Source: an uncultured Bryobacteraceae bacterium (GTDB lineage Bacteria; Acidobacteriota; Terriglobia; Bryobacterales; Bryobacteraceae). Taken from it: a DNA stretch of 64,000 nt. The notes beneath the pieces are model-generated. The model saw nothing but the letters and a program-made list of their open reading frames with translations, was not told where the DNA came from and did no database searches. Both the position numbers and the translations under genes were made by a program. The stretch lies in NCBI GenBank assembly GCA_937924525.1, contig CALDSU010000004.1:358399-422398 (forward strand), written 5' to 3'. This document shows positions 61,447 to 64,000 of the stretch, one piece after another (position 1 is the stretch's first letter; each line of letters starts with the position of its first letter).

Positions 61447-64000
61447 ATGACTTTGCTTCGGACCTTCGCCGTAGTCCTCTCTCTGTTTCTGCCAGGGTTG
61501 CCGCTATTCGCGCAGACCGGCACGGGCAGCATCCAGGGAACGATCCGGGACGCAACGGGTTCGGTCATCCCGAACGCCAGTGTAAAGCTGCGACAGACGC
61601 AGACTGCTCAGGAATTCAGCGGCAGCACGAACGAAGCCGGGTTCTATGTGTTTCCTGCGGTGCAGCGGGGTCCGTACGAACTCACTGTGGAGGCGCAGGG
61701 CATGGAGACTTGGAAGGGAAGCTTGACGCTCGCGGTGGGCCAGACGGCGCAGGTGGACGCGACGCTGAAGGTCGGGCAAACGGGCACCAGCATTACGGTA
61801 GCGGGCGATGTCACCCCGCTGGTGACCACCACCGGTCCCACGCTGGCGAATGTCCTCGAACGGGAGCGTATCGAGCAGTTGCCGATCAACGGGCGCTTCC
61901 TGCAAAACCTCGTGTTGATGACCACCCCGGGTCTGGAAAGCGGCTCGGTGCCGCGTTTGTTCGGTCTCCGTTACGCCATGGAGTACGTGCAGGACGGTGC
62001 GCTGCTGGCGAATCGCGACTGGGCGTCGCTACCCAACCGTCCGCCCGGCATCGACACCATCGGTGAGTTCCTGGTCGAGACGAATAACTCCTCGGCGAAA
62101 ATGCCCCGGCCCGGTTCGATCGTCCTGACAACCAAGGCGGGCACCAACCAGTTTCACGGGTCGGTGTTTCAAACCCACCGCAACAGCGGTTTGGGGGTGG
62201 CGCGGGCCCGGCAGGACTTTTTCACGAAGCCGCCGCAGTTGATCCGTAATGAATATGGCGTCTCGGCGGGTGCTCCCGTGATTTTGCCTAGGATATTCAA
62301 CGGCAAGGATCGTACATTCTTCTTCACGGCCTATGAAGGGCTGCGCTTGCGGTCGGCCACGACGCGCGCCATTACCATGCACACCGCGGCCATGCGCGAG
62401 GGCGACTACAGCGGATTGGTGGACGGAGCCGGACGCCGATTCACGCTCTATGATCCGTGGAGCACGGCGGGCCGCGACCAGAACTGGAGTCGGGCGCCGT
62501 TCATCGGGAACCGGATTCCCGCCAACCGCCTCAGCCCGTTGGCGCGCTCCCTGTACGCCATCACGCCGCTGCCTACGCATCCTGACGTGAACCCGCTGGT
62601 GGCCGAGAACTGGTTCGGCACGGGCTTCAGCAATCGCAACGACTGGACCTCCACCACGCGCGTGGACCATCGGATCTCGGATAAAGACTTGCTGTTCTTT
62701 CGCTATTCGTCGAATCGCTCTTACGCCTGGCGGACGTCGAGCGGCATCGACGCCGGCACGCCCACGTCGCTCGACGGGCGCGCCAACGGCGCCATTGACG
62801 AAGGGCAGAACGACAACGGCGTGGCGTCCTGGACCCACACCTTCTCGCCAACGTTCTTTAGCGAAATGGTCGTCTCCTTCTCGCGGGACTACCGCGGCCA
62901 GATTCCACTCGGCGGCCTTTCCAACATCCCTCAGGAACTCGGCCTTCCCAATCCTTTCAAGGGCGGTGGCTTTCCGCGTATCCAGCAGGCCGGTTTCCGT
63001 ATGAACTGGGACACCGGCATCAACTACACTTTGAACTACGCGAACGTGTTCATGATTGATGAAAACCTGACCAAGGTGTATGGCCGGCATGAATTCCAGT
63101 TCGGCGGGCGGTTCCGGTACGAACGCCTCGATACCCTCGTGGATCAGACCGAAGCGGCCGGAAACCACAATTTCTCCACGAATGCGACCGGGCTTTTCGA
63201 TCCGACCACCGGTTCTGCGTACGGCGCCGCGCCGTTCACCGGCCACAACGCCGCCAACTTCCACCTGGGCCTGGCGAACTACAACGCACGGTTCAACCGG
63301 GGATGGTTCCGGATGCGCGCCGGCGAGCGGGCTTTGTACTTCCAGGACAACTGGAAGGTCACGCCGCGGCTGACGCTCAATCTGGGCGTGCGTTACGAGT
63401 ACAACGTGCCGCCCTTCGAGGCCAACAACGCCCTGATCGGCTATCACCGCGACGCGCGCACGATTGTGCTCGGGCGCCCCATCGAGGAGTTGACGCGGCT
63501 GGGCGTCACCCTGCCCGCCATTGTCCAGGGGTATAACGCGATTGACGCCAAGTATCAGCCGCTGGAGCAGTCGGGGCTGCCGAGCCGTTTTGTCAATCCC
63601 AACCGGTTCGACTTCGGGCCGCGCGCCGGCTTCGCCTACCGCCTGGATGCCTTCGGGCGTCCCACGGTGATCCGGGGCGGATACGCCATCTTCGCGTTCC
63701 CCGAGTCGCTGCGCCTGTACAACGGCACGATGGCGCAGAACGCGCCTGGCCAGGCGATTCTCCAATACAATCCCACGGCGGCCCAGACGAGTCCGGACGG
63801 CCTGCCCAACTACCTGTTGCGCTCGGTGCCGACGGTGATCGCCGGGCAGAACAGCGCGAACATCATTGACATCAACCAGCGACTGACGATCGCGCGCGGC
63901 GCGGGGGTGATGTACCACTTCGATCCCAACCAGCCGACCGCCCGCGCCCACGAATGGAACCTCACGATCGAGCGCGAGATTCTCGCCGATACCAGCGTGC
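61447..64000 (+). CDS. Oar-like TonB-dependent receptor (runs off the right edge)
   Basis: 851 complete codons are visible, open to the edge. MTLLRTFAVVLSLFLPGLPL with FAQ is a signal peptide. A carboxypeptidase-regulatory domain follows (GSIQGTIRDATGSVIPNASV to GPYELTVEAQGME). The plug has QLPINGRFLQNLVLMTTPGL and FLVETNNSSAKMPRPGSIV, and the barrel part is full of alternating strands with NLGVRYEYNVPPFEANN. The third receptor of this type in the window. It follows the broken oxidoreductase by 194 bp and has its own candidate promoter, so it probably begins a new unit. Confidence 0.9.
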   Translation, partial: MTLLRTFAVVLSLFLPGLPLFAQTGTGSIQGTIRDATGSVIPNASVKLRQTQTAQEFSGSTNEAGFYVFPAVQRGPYELTVEAQGMETWKGSLTLAVGQTAQVDATLKVGQTGTSITVAGDVTPLVTTTGPTLANVLERERIEQLPINGRFLQNLVLMTTPGLESGSVPRLFGLRYAMEYVQDGALLANRDWASLPNRPPGIDTIGEFLVETNNSSAKMPRPGSIVLTTKAGTNQFHGSVFQTHRNSGLGVARARQDFFTKPPQLIRNEYGVSAGAPVILPRIFNGKDRTFFFTAYEGLRLRSATTRAITMHTAAMREGDYSGLVDGAGRRFTLYDPWSTAGRDQNWSRAPFIGNRIPANRLSPLARSLYAITPLPTHPDVNPLVAENWFGTGFSNRNDWTSTTRVDHRISDKDLLFFRYSSNRSYAWRTSSGIDAGTPTSLDGRANGAIDEGQNDNGVASWTHTFSPTFFSEMVVSFSRDYRGQIPLGGLSNIPQELGLPNPFKGGGFPRIQQAGFRMNWDTGINYTLNYANVFMIDENLTKVYGRHEFQFGGRFRYERLDTLVDQTEAAGNHNFSTNATGLFDPTTGSAYGAAPFTGHNAANFHLGLANYNARFNRGWFRMRAGERALYFQDNWKVTPRLTLNLGVRYEYNVPPFEANNALIGYHRDARTIVLGRPIEELTRLGVTLPAIVQGYNAIDAKYQPLEQSGLPSRFVNPNRFDFGPRAGFAYRLDAFGRPTVIRGGYAIFAFPESLRLYNGTMAQNAPGQAILQYNPTAAQTSPDGLPNYLLRSVPTVIAGQNSANIIDINQRLTIARGAGVMYHFDPNQPTARAHEWNLTIEREILADTSV

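Noticed and set aside
62029..63951. 640-codon minus-strand frame opposite the right-edge receptor
   Set aside because: Antisense shadow; the plus strand holds the receptor, open to the window edge.

Overview
The window is high-GC, gene-dense bacterial chromosome. Three Oar-like TonB-dependent receptors with an N-terminal carboxypeptidase-regulatory domain, a CHASE2 cyclase, a caspase/TPR protein, several twin-arginine-type secreted enzymes and many secreted FAD oxidoreductases together suggest an Acidobacteriota of the Bryobacter/Solibacter kind. This is an inference from gene content; there is no rRNA here. No CRISPR array, insertion sequence or integrase was seen.

Left part (1-11 kb): a minus-strand operon (soxG start, soxA, soxD, mgsC, mgsB, mgsA) fits the N-methylglutamate route of methylamine use. 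It diverges from iscX. Then come sppA, a small HTH protein, a secreted beta-helix protein and a DUF4230 protein. From 11.0 to 19.2 kb lies a 43-aa lipoprotein, a 21-bp tandem repeat, and a tight operon of CHASE2 adenylate cyclase, caspase/TPR protein and outer-membrane receptor, followed by a truncated receptor remnant and tRNA-Cys.

Middle part (20-43 kb): a URO-D-like protein and a Tat-secreted protein; an M20 peptidase; a small membrane protein, rph and rdgB in a row; a UXS-type epimerase; a HerA-like ATPase; secreted GH2 and sialidase-like enzymes; a LolA-like protein; an acyltransferase; a Gfo/Idh/MocA oxidoreductase. At 37.1-41.8 kb a three-gene minus-strand operon encodes a winged-helix protein, a large P-loop ATPase and a RecB-type nuclease fused to an FtsK motor. 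This is the best candidate for an undescribed DNA-processing or defence system in the window.

Right part (43-64 kb): a UvrD/PcrA helicase with an overlapping 52-aa Lys/Arg-rich protein, an amino-acid permease and tRNA-Asp. Then a GntR regulator faces an operon for uptake and breakdown of an unknown sugar-like compound: receptor, SMP-30 lipoprotein, FGGY kinase, class I aldolase and two FAD oxidoreductases. A strong promoter and a 16-bp near-palindrome lie between regulator and operon. The last oxidoreductase is broken by one in-frame TAG. A third receptor runs off the right edge.

Several genes have a -10-like hexamer only 6-10 bp before the start codon and no clear Shine-Dalgarno sequence, which suggests leaderless mRNAs.
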